Assembly (NCBI GenBank): GCA_038380435.1
Contig: JAWZYU010000025.1
Location: 30,976,707-31,040,706 of the forward strand
Origin: Ryuthela nishihirai
Taxonomy: Eukaryota; Arthropoda; Arachnida; Araneae; Heptathelidae
DNA length: 64,000 nucleotides
Direction: 5' to 3'
Below, piece after piece: positions 1-12,432 of this stretch; position 1 is the first letter of the stretch; every line of letters starts with the position of its first letter. A program made the position numbers and the translations under genes. Below the pieces are notes generated by a model. The model was not told the origin of the DNA, ran no database searches, and worked only from the letters and a program-made list of their open reading frames with translations.

Positions 1-3000
1 CTTCCCATTGACTTAACATAATGATTTTCCTTAATATATGGAAACCAATGTAAAAACGAAAGTTTTTATGAAAAAAAAGGCGCCAAATGAGCTGAACACA
101 AAGAACTAAAAAATAATAAAAGAGTACTAAATTAAGGGATGAACGTTCTTATGAAGAAGAGGCGCCAAATGAACTGAACACAAAGAATTAAAAAATAATA
201 AAAGAGTACTAAATTAATAGACGAAAATTCTTATGAAGCAGAGGCGCCAAATGAGCTGAACACAAAGAACTAAAAAATAATAAAAGAGTACTAAATTAAG
301 GGATGAACTATCTTATGAAGAAGAGGCGCCAAATGAGCTGAATACAAAGAACAAAAAAATAATAAAAGAGTACTAAATTAATAGACGAATGTCCTTATGA
401 AGAAGAGGCGCCAAATGAACTGAACACAAAGAACTAAAAAATAATAAAAGAGTACAAAATTAATAGACGAACGTTCTTATGAAGAAGAGGCTCCACATGA
501 GCTGAACACAAAGAACTAAAAAATAATAAAAGAGTACTAAATTAAGGGACGAACGTTCTTATGAAGAAGAGGCGCCAAATGAGCTGAACACAAAGAATTA
601 AAAAATAATAAAAGAGTACTAAATTAAGGGATGAACGTTCTTATGAAGAAGAGGCGCCAAATGAACTGAACACAAAGAACTAAAAAATAATAAAAGAGTA
701 CTAAATTAAGAGACGAACGTTCTTATGAAGAAGAGGCGCCAAATGAGCTGAACACAAAGAACTAAAAAATAATAAAAGAGTACTAAATTAAGGGACGAAC
801 GTTCTTATGAAGAAGAGGCGCCAAATGAGCTGAACACAAAGAATTAAAAAATAATAAAGAGTACTAAATTAAGGGATGAACGTTCTTATGAAGAAGAGGC
901 GCCAAATGAGCTGAACACAAAAAACTAAAAAATAATAAGAGAGTACTAAATTAAGAGACGAACGTTCTTATGAAGAAGAGGCGCCAAATGAGCTGAACAC
1001 AAAGAACTAAAAAATAATAAAAGAGTACTAAATTAATAGACGAACGTTCTTATGAAGAAGGGGTGCCAAATTAATTGAACACAAAGAACTATAAAATAAT
1101 AAAAGAGTACTAAATTAATAGACGAACCTTTTTATGAAGAAGAGGCGCCAAATGAACTGAACACAAAGAACTAAAAAATAATAAAAGAGTACTAAATTAA
1201 TAGACGAACGTTCTTATGAAGGAGAGGCGCCAAATGAACTGAACACAAAGAACTAAAAAATAATAAAAGAGTACTAAATTAAGGGATGAACGTTCTTATG
1301 AAGAAGAGGCGCCAAATGAGCTGAACATAAAGAACTAAAAAATAATTAAAGAGCACTAAATTAATAGACGAACGTTCTTTGAAGAAGGGGCGCCAAATGA
1401 ATTGAACACAAAGAACTAAAAAATAATAAAAGAGTACTAAATTAAGGGATGAACGTTCTTATGAAGAAGAGGCGCCAAATGAGCTGAACACAAAGAACTA
1501 AAAAATAACAAAAGAGTACTAAATTAAGAGACGAACGTTCTTATGAAGAAGAGGCGCCAAATGAGCTGAACACAAAGAACTAAAAAATAATAAAAGAGTA
1601 CTAAATTAAGAGACAAACGTTCTTATGAAGAAGAGGCGTCAAATGAGCTGAACACAAAGAACTAAAAAATAATAAAAGAGTACTAAATTAAGGGACGAAC
1701 GTTCTTATGAAGAAGAGGCGCCAAATGAATTGAACACAAAGAACTAAAAAATAATAAGAGAGGGCTAAATTAAGAGACGATCGTTCTTATGAAGAAGAGG
1801 CGCCAAATAGCTGAACACAAAGAACTAAAAAATAATAAAAGAGTACTAAATTAAGAGACGAAAGTTCTTATGAAGAAGAGGCGCCAAATGAGCTGAACAC
1901 AAAGAACTAAAAAATAATAAAAGAGTACTAAATTAAGGGACGAACGTTCTTATGAAGAAGAGGCGCCAAATGAATTGAACACAAAGAACTAAAAAATAAT
2001 AAAAGAGTACTAAATTAAGAGACGATCGTTCTTATGTAGAAGAGGCGCCAAATAGCTGAACACAAAGAATTAAAAAATAATAAAAGAGTACTAAATTAAG
2101 GGATGAACGTTCTTATGAAGAAGAGGCGCCAAATGAATTGAACACAAAGAACTAAAAAATAATAAAAGAGTACTAAATTAAGAGACGATCGTTCTTATGT
2201 AGAAGAGGCGCCAAATAGCTGAACACAAAGAACTAAAAAATAATAAAAGAGTAGTAAATTAAGAGACGATCGTTCTTATGTAGAAGAGGCGCCAAATAGC
2301 TGAACACAAAGAATTAAAAAATAATAAAAGAGTACTAAATTAAGGGATGAACGTTCTTATGAAGAAGAGGCGCCAAATGAATTGAACACAAAGAACTAAA
2401 AAATAATAAAAGAGTACTAAATTAAGAGACGATCGTTCTTTTGTAGAAGAGGCGCCAAATAGCTGAACACAAAGAACTAAAAAATAATAAAAGAGTACTA
2501 AATTAAGAGACGAAAGTTCTTATGAAGAAGAGGCGCCAAATGAGCTGAACACAAAGAATTAAAAAATAATAAAAGAGTACTAAATTAAGGGACGAACGTT
2601 CTTATGAAGAAGAGGCGCCAAATGAATTGAACACAAAGAACTAAAAAATAATAAAAGAGTACTAAATTAAGAGACGATCGTTCTTATGTAAAAGAGGCGC
2701 CAAATAGCTGAACACAAAGAACTAAAAAATAATAAAAGAGTACTAAATTAATAGACGAACGTTCTTATGAAGAAGGGATGCCAAATGAATTGAACACAAA
2801 GAACTATAAAATAATAAAAGAGTACTAAATTAATAGACGAACCTTTTTATGAAGAAGAGGCGCCAAATGAACTGAACACAAAGAACTAAAAAATAATAAA
2901 AGAGTATTAAATTAAGGGACGAACGTTCTTATGAAGAAGAGGCGCCAAATGAATTGAACACAAAGAACTAAAAAATAATAAAAGAGTACTAAATTAAGAG

Positions 3001-5745
3001 ACGATCGTTCTTATGAAGAAGAGGCGCCAAATAGCTGAACACAAAGACCCTAAAAAATAATAAAAGAGTACTAAATTAAGAGACGAAAGTTCTTATGAAG
3101 AAGAGGCGTCAAATGAGCTGAACACAAAGAATTAAAAAATAATAAAAGAGTACTAAATTAAGGGACGAACATTCTTATGAAGAAGAGGCGCCAAATGAGC
3201 TGAACACAAAGAACTAAAAAATAATAAAAGAGTACTAAATTAAGGGACGAACGCTCTTATGAAGAAGAGGCGCCAAATGAATTGAACACAAAGAACTAAA
3301 AAATAATAAGAGAGGGCTAAATTAAGAGACGATCTTTCTTATGAAGAAGAGGCGCCAAATAGCTGAACACAAAGAACTAAAAAATAATAAAAGAGTACTA
3401 AATTAAGAGACGAAAGTTCTTATGAAGAAGAGGCGCCAAATGAGCTGAACACAAAGAACTAAAAAATAATAAAAGAGTACTAAATTAAGGGACGAACGTT
3501 CTTATGAAGAAGAGGCGCCAAATGAATTGAACACAAAGAACTAAAAAATAATAAAAGAGTACTAAATTAAGTGACGATCGTTCTTATGTAGAAGAGGCGC
3601 CAAATAGCTGAACACAAAGAACTAAAAAATAATAAAAGAGTACTAAATTAAGAGACGAAAGTTCTTATGAAGAAGAGGCGCCAAATGACCTGAATACAAA
3701 GAAATAAAAAATAATAAAAGAGTACTAAATTAAGGGACGAACGTTCTTATGAAGAAGAGGCGCCAAATGAATTGAACACAAAGAACTAAAAAGTAATAAA
3801 AGAGTACTAAATTAAGGGACGAACGTTCTTATGAAGAAGAGGCGCCAAATGAGCTGAACACAAAGAATTAAAAAATAATAAAAGAGTACTAAATTAATAG
3901 ACGAACGTTCTTATGAAGAAGGGATGCCAAATGAATTGAACACAAAGAACTATAAAATAATAAAAGAGTACTAAATTAATAGAGGAACCTTTTTATGAAG
4001 AAGAGGCGCCAAATGAACTGAACACAAAGAACTAAAAAATAATAAAAGAGTACTAAATTAAAAGACGAACATTCTTATGAAGAAGAGGCGCCAAATGAGC
4101 TGAACACAAAGAACTAAAAATAATAAAAGAGTATTAAATTAAGGGACGGACGTTCTTATGAAGAAGAGGCGCCAAATGAATTGAACACAAAGAACTAAAA
4201 AATAATAAGAGAGGGCTAAATTAAGAGACGATCATTCTTATGAAGAAGAGGCGCCAAATAGCTGAACACAAAGAATTAAAAAATAATAAAAGAGTACTAA
4301 ATTAAGGGACGAACGTTCTTATGAAGTAGAGGCGCCAAATGAATTGAACACAAAGAACTAAAAAATAATAAAAGAGTACTAAATTAAGGGACGAACGTTC
4401 TTATGAAGAAGAGGCGCCAAATGAATTGAACACAAAGAACTAAAAAATAATAAAAGAGTACTAAATTAAGAGACGATCGTTCTTATGTAGAAGAGGCGCC
4501 AAATAGCTGAACACAAAGAATTAAAAAATAATAAAAGAGTACTAAATTAAGGGATGAACGTTCTTATGAAGAAGAGGCGCCAAATGAATTGAACACAAAG
4601 AACTAAAAAATAATAAGAGACGGCTAAATTAAGAGACGATCGTTCTTATGAAGAAGAGGCGCCAAATAGCTGAACACAAAGAACTAAAAAATAATAAAAG
4701 AGTACTAAATTAAGAGACGAAAGTTCTTATGAAGAAGAGGCGCCAAATGAGCTGAACACAAAGAATTAAAAAATAATAAAAGAGTACTAAATTAAGGGAC
4801 GAACGTTCTTATGAAGAAGAGGCGCCAAATGAATTGAACACAAAGAACTAAAAAATAATAAAAGAGTACTAAATTAAGGGACGAACGTTCTTATGAAGAA
4901 GAGGCGCCAAATGAATTGAACACAAAGAACTAAAAAATAATAAAAGAGTACTAAATTAAGGGACGAACGTTCTTATGAAGAAGAGGCGCCAAATGAGCTG
5001 AACACAAAGAACTAAAAAATAATAAAAGAGTACTAAATTAAGGGACGAACGTTCTTATGAAGAAGAGGCGCCAAATGAATTGAACACAAAGAACTAAAAA
5101 ATAATAAGAGAGGGCTAAATTAAGAGACGATCGTTCTTATGAAGAAGAGGCGCCAAATAGCTGAACACAAAGAACTAAAAAATAATAAAAAAGTACTAAA
5201 TTAAGAGACGAAAGTTCTTATGAAGAAGAGGCGCCAAATGAATTGAACACAAAGAACTAAAAAATAATAAAAGAGTACTAAATTAAGGGACGAACGTTCT
5301 TATGAAGAAGAGGCGCCAAATGAGCTGAACACAAAGAATTAAAAAATAATAAAAGAGTACTAAATTAATAGACGAACGTTCTTATGAAGAAGGGATGCCA
5401 AATGAATTGAACACAAAGAACTATAAAATAATAAAAGAGTACTAAATTAATAGACGAACCTTTTTATGAAGAAGAGGCGCCAAATGAACTGAACACAAAG
5501 AACTAAAAAATAATAAAAGAGTACTAAATTAAGGGACGAACGTTCTTATGAAGAAGAGGCGCCAAATGAATTGAAGACAAAGAACTAAAAAATAATAAAA
5601 GAGTACTAAATTAAGAGACGATCGTTCTTATGAAGAAGAGGCGCCAAATAGCTGAACACAAAGAACTAAAAAATAATAAAGGAGTACTAAATTAAGAGAC
5701 GAAAGTTCTTATGAAGAAGAGGCGCCAAATGAGCTGAACATAAAG
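1..5745. repeat. 82-bp satellite array, about 70 copies
   Basis: The first 5.7 kb is a head-to-tail tandem array with an 82-bp period (for example 'gaggcgccaa' at 651 and again at 733). Monomers are AT-rich and end in a GGCGCC palindrome. Several subtypes are visible: 'gagctgaac', 'gaattgaac', a 1-bp shorter 'aaatagctgaac' form that follows 'gacgatcg', and a 'gggatgcc/ctataaaataat' form near 1060, 2770, 3910 and 5390. The recurrence of subtypes in fixed order indicates higher-order duplication. The array starts before base 1, so its left edge is not seen. No open frame of note. Confidence 0.97.
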
Positions 5746-6389
5746 GTGCCTGAAGTAGGTAACAACCAGTGAATAGAAGTGGCACGAAAATTATCAGTTT
5801 CGACGTGTCCATCAGCCAATCAGTCCGGCGTTTCTCCTTCCATAGAACGGTACAAAGACGGGGCCAATAACCATCCCCTGTGAGACGCGGCAACAGCTTG
5901 CCGCTCTGAAGAGCCAGTTATCGATCGCTGTTGCGGCTGCAGTTTCCCAAGGACCAGGCGATTGGTGGCAGAGAGTGAACTGCTTTCTACCCCCCTCCCC
6001 CCCTCGATGCTGCCACCACCACCACCCTCCAGCCGCCGACGCGACCAGGTGCAAGGATCTGGCAAACGTGGAGCATTGATTTTTTCCCCTCTCTTTGGAA
6101 GTCGCTTTTGCTGCGAAGGTGTTAACTGTAATGATGCGGAAAGAGGCTAAACGTTTCTTTTATAAGTAGTTTTTTGTGGATCTGCAGGAGCTTCTGTTAT
6201 TAGCTTGATTTTAGAGTTAAAATAATGGGATTTTTTTCCCGTTCAAACGGTTTTTTTTTTAAATTAGCAAACAAATAAGAACAACATTTTCCGTCGATTT
6301 GTTGTTTTTTTTCTTGACAAAAGAAAGATATTATCTTAAAATTTTCTTTACGTCAATAACATTTTTTCACCCGCAAGTATTTTATTTTT
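5746..6389. other. unassigned segment between satellite and SINEs
   Basis: This segment is unique-looking. Its first part, to about 6150, is more GC-rich, with a short CCACCACCACC tract at 6011-6025 and a C-rich run near 5990-6003. The rest is T-rich. Short open frames on both strands look like chance. I see no promoter, tRNA or protein family here. Confidence 0.5.
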
Positions 6390-6620
6390 GGGCGATAGGG
6401 TGTAATTTTGGCCAGGATCGTAATCAGATGTTCCTAGGTTCGAGTCCCAAATCTGCAAACGTTGAGATTTATCACCTCTGACTCCTGCCTCCTGCTTTGG
6501 TGGAGAAAGGGGCACTGATGGGATTGGAAAGGGCATCGTTCGTCGGATGGGGCATAAAACCGTGGCCCAGTGTGCGCTTTAAAGAACATGCTGGATTGAC
6601 TTGAAGAGAACTTCTCATAT
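6390..6620 (+). mobile_element. SINE1, old degenerate copy
   Basis: A recognisable tRNA-like head has an intact B box ('ggttcgagtcc' near 6437). Diverged body motifs follow (gttgagatttatc, cgtcggatgggg, aaagaacatgctggat). The A box is poor and the 3' third is lost. Divergence from the other copies is high, so it is an old insertion. Confidence 0.75.
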
Positions 6621-6647
6621 GTCCAATTGATTCTCTTCTTCTGTTTG

Positions 6648-6905
6648 GCCGGGTTTTGTTCAGTCGATAGCGTGCTAGGATCGTAGTCTACAGTTCCCTG
6701 GTTCGAGTCCCACCTATGCCAGCACTGAGATAAATCCCCACCCTGTCGTCGGTTAGGAAGGAGGACAACGAAGGGTTTGGAATGGCAGCAGTCCATCGGA
6801 CGTTAAATAACATTATAGATGGCCTTTATGGGAGTCTTCTACCGTCTTCTAACAGGCTGCTTTCCAAGGGCCTCCTTACCCAGGCTTCGGGTTCTTGTGA
6901 CGTGC
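6648..6905 (+). mobile_element. SINE1, old degenerate copy
   Basis: Head ('cagtcgatagcgtgctaggatcgtagtct'), B box ('ggttcgagtcc' near 6700) and scattered body motifs up to 'ttcgggttcttgtgac' are visible, but with many substitutions and deletions. Confidence 0.7.
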
Positions 6906-6930
6906 CAATTGAGCCCACTGGGTGAGGGGT

Positions 6931-7262
6931 TGGGTTGTTTTACCTCTGAGCGGTACTTTTTGCACATCATGGGCTAAATGGCCAGATCACAAGGACCCCG
7001 AAGGCTCAGAGAATGTTGGGGGAGGGGACCCACTGGAACAGCTGTTGGGAGACAGATGGTAGCCTCCCGTCAAGGCCATCCATTGTGTTCTTTAACGTGC
7101 ACAGAGTATGGCTCTCCAGCACACGGGGACACGGCTTAACGTTCAATCCGATGGACGGCGACCTATTCAAGAGCATCGGTGTCTCCTACTGACCGTGGGC
7201 AGGGCGGGGAGTTTTGCGGAGATAAATCTTAACGCTGACCCAGCTGGGACTCGAACTCTGTG
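6931..7262 (-). mobile_element. SINE1, nearly full, head truncated
   Basis: Reads on the minus strand. The 3' end ('gggttgttttacctctgagcgg' as seen on plus) is at the left and the body is continuous to the B-box side ('gctgggactcgaac' near 7240). The sequence then leaves the family before the A box, so Pol III transcription from this copy is unlikely. Confidence 0.88.
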
Positions 7263-7637
7263 TGCAGGAAGCGTTGAAATTCTGAAACAATTCTATCACA
7301 AGTCAGAGCAAAAGCAAGTAACAAAAGGGGAGTAGGACAAAAAGGGAGTAAGTGAAAAAAACGTTTTCATGCTTTTATGTGCATTAAAAAGAAAATTAAC
7401 AATGCTGCATTCAGAGGTGAATTAATTTGTTTTAATTTTTCCCAGCTTTGAAAAAAGCCACTCCAGATTTTTCATCCGTCGTCGGCGAATGGATTTCCCG
7501 AGCTCAGATTATGTTTAAAAAAAGTCCCTCTCAGAGATAAACAAGGAATATTTTTTTTCCCTCTATGAACTATATTTTTTGCTACATTAATGTTATATGA
7601 GACTGAATGTTTTGAACCTTTTTCTTTTTTCTTCAAA
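7263..7637. other. unassigned AT-rich spacer
   Basis: No gene, RNA or repeat family recognised. T-rich, with several homopolymer runs. Confidence 0.4.
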
Positions 7638-7965
7638 GCAGCTTTTGTCACAGAAGTCTGACAGGCGCCTGTCAGTATGTCATTTAAATACCTCGAAAGA
7701 AAAACGATCGCGTGTTACAGCCAGATTAGATTTTAAAAACATCGGTAAATTCTCAGAGTATTCTATCGGTTAAACAACAAAACGGATATTAGCAAGTGAA
7801 CAGAGTTTACAGCTTGCCAGAGAGATCACACGAAAAACAATCGGTATAATACGAGGCAGAGGAGATCCATGAGAAAGAAGACACTGAAAAGAATCACTCG
7901 TGCCTTATCGGGGCTCGAACCCAGATCACTTTGATCAGTAGATAAGCGCGTTAATCATTCGGTTG
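7638..7965 (-). mobile_element. SINE2, decayed copy in two pieces
   Basis: The left piece (about 7638-7690) matches the SINE2 3' region with 'gtctgacaggcgcctgtcag'. The right piece (about 7890-7960) matches its tRNA-like head, with a B-box complement 'ggggctcgaaccc'. About 200 bp of other sequence lies between. Identity is clearly lower than in the copies at 44326 and 62155. Confidence 0.6.
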
Positions 7966-8092
7966 GAAGAACGTTTTGGACAAAACTCTGAGCCGAACTA
8001 TTTTGCACACAGTGGACTAAATAAAAAAAAGCACTAATAGCTCAGAGGTAAGAAACTACCACTATATTAAAACGGTGGATCATTACCAAATG

Positions 8093-8478
8093 GGGGCGGA
8101 GGTGGCTCAGTCGGTAGCGCGCCAGGCCCGTAATCTGCAGTTCCCAGGTTCGAGTTCCAGCTGGGTCAGCGTTGAGATTTATCTCCGCAAAATTCTCCGC
8201 CCTGCCCACGGTCAGTAGGGGACACCGATGGGCTTGGAAAGGCCGCCGTCCGTCGGATGGGACGTTAAGCCGTGGCCCCGTGTGCGGGAGAGCCATACCC
8301 TGTGCACGTTAAAGAACACGCTGGATGGCCTTGACGGGAGGATACCATCTGTCTCCCAACAGCTGTTCCAGTGGGTCACCTCCCCCAACCTTCTCTGAGC
8401 CTTTGGGGTCCATGTGACCTGGCCATTTAGCCCATGATGTGCAAAAAAGTGCCGCTCAGAGGTAAAACAACCCAACCT
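8093..8478 (+). mobile_element. SINE1, full length with 11-bp target duplication
   Basis: Full copy from 'ggggcggaggtggctcagtcgg' to 'aggtaaaacaacccaacct'. It is flanked by a perfect 11-bp direct repeat attaccaaatg (8082-8092 and 8479-8489). A box and B box are both present. This copy defines the ends of the family: tRNA-like head at 5', no poly(A), a defined 3' end. Confidence 0.95.
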
Positions 8479-8705
8479 ATTACCAAATGTGCCAGCGTTG
8501 AGAATTAATCTCCTTTAATCCGAATTTGTCCTTCAGTGAATACAGGGGCGCAATTATTATGCATAGTGCATGGAAAAAGCGATAAACGCGCTGGATGTCT
8601 CTAATAGAAGATTTGCATCTGTCTTCTAAGACGTGGCCTGTGTTGGTTATTTTATTTCTGACTTGCTTTTTTTGCACACCATGAGCTAAATGGCCAGGTC
8701 ACAGG

Positions 8706-9468
8706 GGAGGGGGTGGCTCAGTCGATCGTGTCCTAGGCTCGTAATCTGCAGTTCCTAATTTCGAGTCCCACCTGGGCCAGATTTATCTCTGAACAACTTG
8801 ATCAGTAGGGAACACCGATAGACTTGGAAAAGTCGCCGTTCGTCGGATGAGACGTTAAACCATGGCTCCATGTGAGGTTGGGTTGTTTTACCTCTGAGCG
8901 GCACTTTTTTGCACACCATGGGCTAAATGGCCAGGTCACATGGACCCCGAAGGCTCAGAGAAGGTTGGGGGAGGGGACCCACTGGAACAGCAGTTGGGAG
9001 ACGGATGGTAGCCTCCCGTTAAGGCCATCTAGCGTGTTCTTTAACGTGCACAGGGTATAGCTCTCCCGCACACGGGGCCACGGCTTAACGTCCCATTAGA
9101 CGGACGGCGGCCTTTCGAAGCCCATCGGTGTCCCCTACTGACCGTGGGCAGGGCGGGAAATTTTTGCGGAGATAAATCTCAACGCTGACCCATCTGGGAC
9201 TCGAACCTGGGAACTATAGATTACGAGCCTGGCGCGCTATCGACTGAGCCACCCCCGCCCCTCTCCATGTGAGGAGAGCCATACCCTTGCACATTAAAGA
9301 ACATGCTGGATGGCCTTGATGGGAGGCTATTATCTGTCTCCCACAACAGCTATTCAGGGGGTCCCCTCCCCAAACTTCTCTGAGCCTTCGGAGTCCTTGT
9401 GACCTGGCCATTTAGTCCATTGTGTGCAAAAAAAAAAATACCGCTCAGAGGTAAATCAACCCAACCCA
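8706..9468 (+). mobile_element. SINE1, outer copy split by a nested SINE1
   Basis: The two halves are 8706-8877 and 9275-9468. They join into one older SINE1 once the nested copy and one target duplication are removed. It is more diverged than the inserted copy. Confidence 0.9.
8878..9262 (-). mobile_element. SINE1, full length, nested inside another SINE1
   Basis: Full-length copy in opposite orientation, inserted into the SINE1 at 8706-9468. It is flanked by a perfect 12-bp target duplication ctccatgtgagg (8866-8877, 9263-9274), which gives the relative order of insertion. Confidence 0.95.
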
Positions 9469-9784
9469 CGTCACAAAGATCCCAAGGACTCAGAAATGGC
9501 TGGGGAATGGGATCCACTAGATAGCTGCTAGGAGAGAGGAAACTGCCGTCAAGGTTATCCAGCGTGTTCTTTAAGATCAGACAGGGTAAGGTTTCACTGC
9601 ACAAGGGAATGCTGGCTTATCATCCCATCCGATGGAGGCCGCCTTTCCAAGCCCATCGGTGTCCCCTTTCTCACCGAGGACATGTGTGCAGTTAGCGGAA
9701 TAAATCTGAACGCATGCGCAGTGGGGAATAGAATTTAGGAACTGCAGAATATGGAGCAGGAGAGCTACAGCCAACCACCGCCCC
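9469..9784 (-). mobile_element. SINE1, old degenerate copy
   Basis: Motifs in family order on the minus strand (gtcacaaagatccc, ggctgggg, ccgtcaaggttatccagcgtgttctt, ccgcctttccaagcccatcgg) with heavy substitution. The tRNA-like head is barely recognisable. Confidence 0.75.
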
Positions 9785-9989
9785 AAAGTCTAGGATACAA
9801 AAACCTCAAGGGCTGACAGGAGATGTTGAATGAGACCCGATGAATAACTGTTAAGAAGAATTTCCATCCTCTTCATACATTCTTTTAACTAAGAATTCCT
9901 TAGATTGCACAAAACTGAGAGAGATATTTTGGAACGGTATTGCTTGTTTGCTCTTTCCTGTGCTATTTGAAGGCTTCTTATGATAGTTG

Positions 9990-10372
9990 CAGGGCGGGGG
10001 TGGCTCAGTCGGTAGCGCGCCAGGCTCGTAATCTGTAGTTCCCAGATTCGAGTCCCAGCTGGGTCAGCGCTGAGATTTATCTCCGCAAAATTCCCCGCCC
10101 TGCCCACGGTCAGTAGGGGACACCGATGGGCTTGGAAAGGCCGCCGTCCGTCGGATGGGACGTTAAGTCGTGGCTCCGTGTGCGGGAGTCTAACCTGTGC
10201 ACATTAAAGAACACGCTGGATGGCCTTGACGAGAGGCTACCATCTGTCTCCCAACAGCTGTTCCAGTGGGTCCCCTCCCGCAACCTTCTCTGAGCCTTCG
10301 GGGTCCTTGTAACCTGGCCATTTAGCCCATGGTGTGCAAAAAAATGTGCCGCTCAGAGGTAAAACAACCCAA
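9990..10372 (+). mobile_element. SINE1, full length with 8-bp target duplication
   Basis: Full copy flanked by gatagttg at 9982-9989 and 10373-10380. A and B boxes are present. It forms an inverted pair with the copy 38 bp downstream. Confidence 0.93.
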
Positions 10373-10410
10373 GATAGTTGAAACATTTTTCTTGTGTGTC
10401 CTGTGATGGT

Positions 10411-10796
10411 TGGTTGGGTTGTTTTACCTCTCAGCGGCACTTTTTTTCACACCATGAGGCTAAATGGCCAGGTCACATGGACCCCGAAGGCTCAGAGAAG
10501 GTTGGGGGAGGGGACCCACTAAACAGCTGTTGGGCGACAGATGGTAGCCTGCCGTCAAGGCCGTCCAGCGTGTTCTTTAACGTGCACAGGGTATGCCTCT
10601 CCCGCACACGGGGCCACGGCTTAACGTCCCATCCGACGGACGGCGGCCTTTCCAAGCCCATCGGTGTTCCCTACTGACCGTGGGCAGGGCAGAGAATTTT
10701 GCGGAGAAAAATATCAACGTTGACCTAACTGGGACTCGAACCTGGGAACTATAGATTAGAAGTCTGGCGCGCTACTGACTAAGCCATCCTCGCCCC
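10411..10796 (-). mobile_element. SINE1, full length
   Basis: Full-length reverse copy ending in 'aagccatcctcgcccc'. Target duplication not clear (possibly around 'tgatg'). Confidence 0.92.
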
Positions 10797-11001
10797 ATTT
10801 CCAGTGATGAAGGAGAAGGTTTTTGCTATGTTTAATGTAAGGATCTTCCACCCACCCTAAAAAAAAAAAACTTTCATCGAGGCTTCAGAAGAAATGGGCG
10901 AACTCCTGAAGGTAAGATTTAGGAACATTAAATTCGATATTCATTTTCCTTTTATAATCTAACGGAACGTAAGGTTCAATCCCTAAAAAAAATAGATTTA
11001 C
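10797..11001. other. unassigned spacer
   Basis: AT-rich sequence with an A-run at 10860-10870. Nothing recognised. Confidence 0.4.
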
Positions 11002-11223
11002 GTTGTTTTACTTTGATAGGTACTTTTGTGCACACAATAAACTATATGGGCTTGTCACAAAAACCCCAATGGCTCAGACATGGTGTAGAAACGTGACTCA
11101 TGGGACAGCTGTTAGGTGCCAGTTAAAGTCTTTCGTCAGGGCCATCTAGTATATTCTTTAACGTGCACAAGATATGGTCGACCTTCACATGGAACCACGG
11201 CTTAATGTCTCACCTGACAGACG
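11002..11223 (-). mobile_element. SINE1, old partial copy
   Basis: Diverged 3' two-thirds of the family ('gttgttttactttgataggtac' to 'acctgacagacgg'). The head is missing, and a younger SINE1 starts directly after it. Confidence 0.75.
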
Positions 11224-11225
11224 GT

Positions 11226-11990
11226 TGGGTTGAGTTGTTTTACCTCTGAGCGGCACTTTTTTGCACACCATGGGCTAAATGGCCAGGTCACATGGACCCC
11301 GAAGGCACAGAGAAGGTTGGGAGAGCGGACCCAATGGGTTGGGTTGTTTTACCTCTGAGCGGCACTTTTTTGCACACCATGGGCTGAATGGCCAGGTCAC
11401 AGGGACCCCGAAGGCTCAGAGAAGGTTGGGGGAGGGGACCCACAGGAACAGCTGTTGGGAGACAGATGGTAGCCTCCCGTCAAGGCCATCCAGCGTGTTC
11501 TTTAACGTGCATAGGGAAAGGCTCTCCCGCACACGGGGCCACGGCTTAACGTCCCATCCGACGGACGGAGGCCTTTCCAAGCCTATCGGTGTCCCCTACT
11601 GACCGTGGGCAGGGCGGGGAATTTTGCGGAGATAAATCTCAACGCTGACCCAGCTGGGACTCGAACCTGGGAACTACAGATTACGAGCCTGGCGCGCTAC
11701 CGTCTGAGCCACCCCCGCCCCAGGACCCAATGGGACAACTATTGGGAGACAGATGGTAGCCATCCAGCGTGTTCTTTAACATGCACAGGTATGGCTCTCT
11801 CCCGCACACGGGACCACGGCTTTAACGTCCCATCCGACGGACGGCAGCTTTCCAAGCCCATCGGTGTCCCCTACTGACCGCGGGCAAGGCGGGGAGTTTT
11901 GCGGAGATAAATCTGAACGCTGACCCGGCTGGGACTCGAACCTGGGAACTGCAGATTACGAGCCTGGCGAGCTACCGACTAAGCCACACC
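11226..11990 (-). mobile_element. SINE1, outer copy split by a nested SINE1
   Basis: Two halves, 11226-11338 and 11735-11990, of a single reverse copy that is interrupted by the SINE1 at 11339-11722. Confidence 0.9.
11339..11722 (-). mobile_element. SINE1, full length, nested inside another SINE1
   Basis: Full-length copy in the same orientation as its host SINE. It is flanked by a perfect 12-bp duplication ggacccaatggg (11327-11338, 11723-11734). Confidence 0.95.
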
Positions 11991-12432
11991 GATTGGCAGG
12001 GAGGGAAGTTTTGCGGAGAGAAGTAATCAAGCGGTGGCCTAACCAATGCTGTTCCAAGAGTTTTTACTATACCTTTATTCGAGCCGCTCTTCCAGCTCTT
12101 TGATTTTATATGTTCACTCCCGTGAATGTATTTTTTTTCTCACAGAAAATGTTTCTAACATAAATTGCGTCTGAACGATAAAGCTAATTTCCAATTGGAT
12201 GAAATGAACAGAAGTTACCTTTCATGAACGGATGGAAATTTGAAAGAACGTTAACGTGCAATTAAGTGAAGTATTCCGGGGCAAATATTGCCTCACAATG
12301 CCGAATACGGTCTCCAAGCATATCCAGAAATATGATCAAAGCAGTTCAAGTAAGAAGGCAATGAAGGACACAGAAATCACTAATCAGATACGAAACTGCA
12401 AAGCAAGATACTTGAAACTTGGAGGGAAAATG
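11991..12432. other. unassigned spacer
   Basis: No recognised feature. One 75-residue open frame (12256-12483) runs into SINE1 sequence and has no family resemblance. Confidence 0.4.

Noticed and set aside
1..5745. CRISPR-like array
   Set aside because: Monomers are contiguous with no unique spacers; the context is eukaryotic.
8093..8180. SINE1 heads as functional tRNA genes
   Set aside because: The A and B boxes are good, but the acceptor stem does not close and each head continues into the SINE body; they are tRNA-derived promoters only.
8212..8475. Recurrent 60-120 residue open frames such as 'GCFTSERHFFAHHGLNGQ' and 'HTGPRLNVPSDGRRPFQA', here and at about 30 other places
   Set aside because: They read SINE1 sequence, mostly its antisense strand, and recur only because the SINE recurs. 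No start context or other support.
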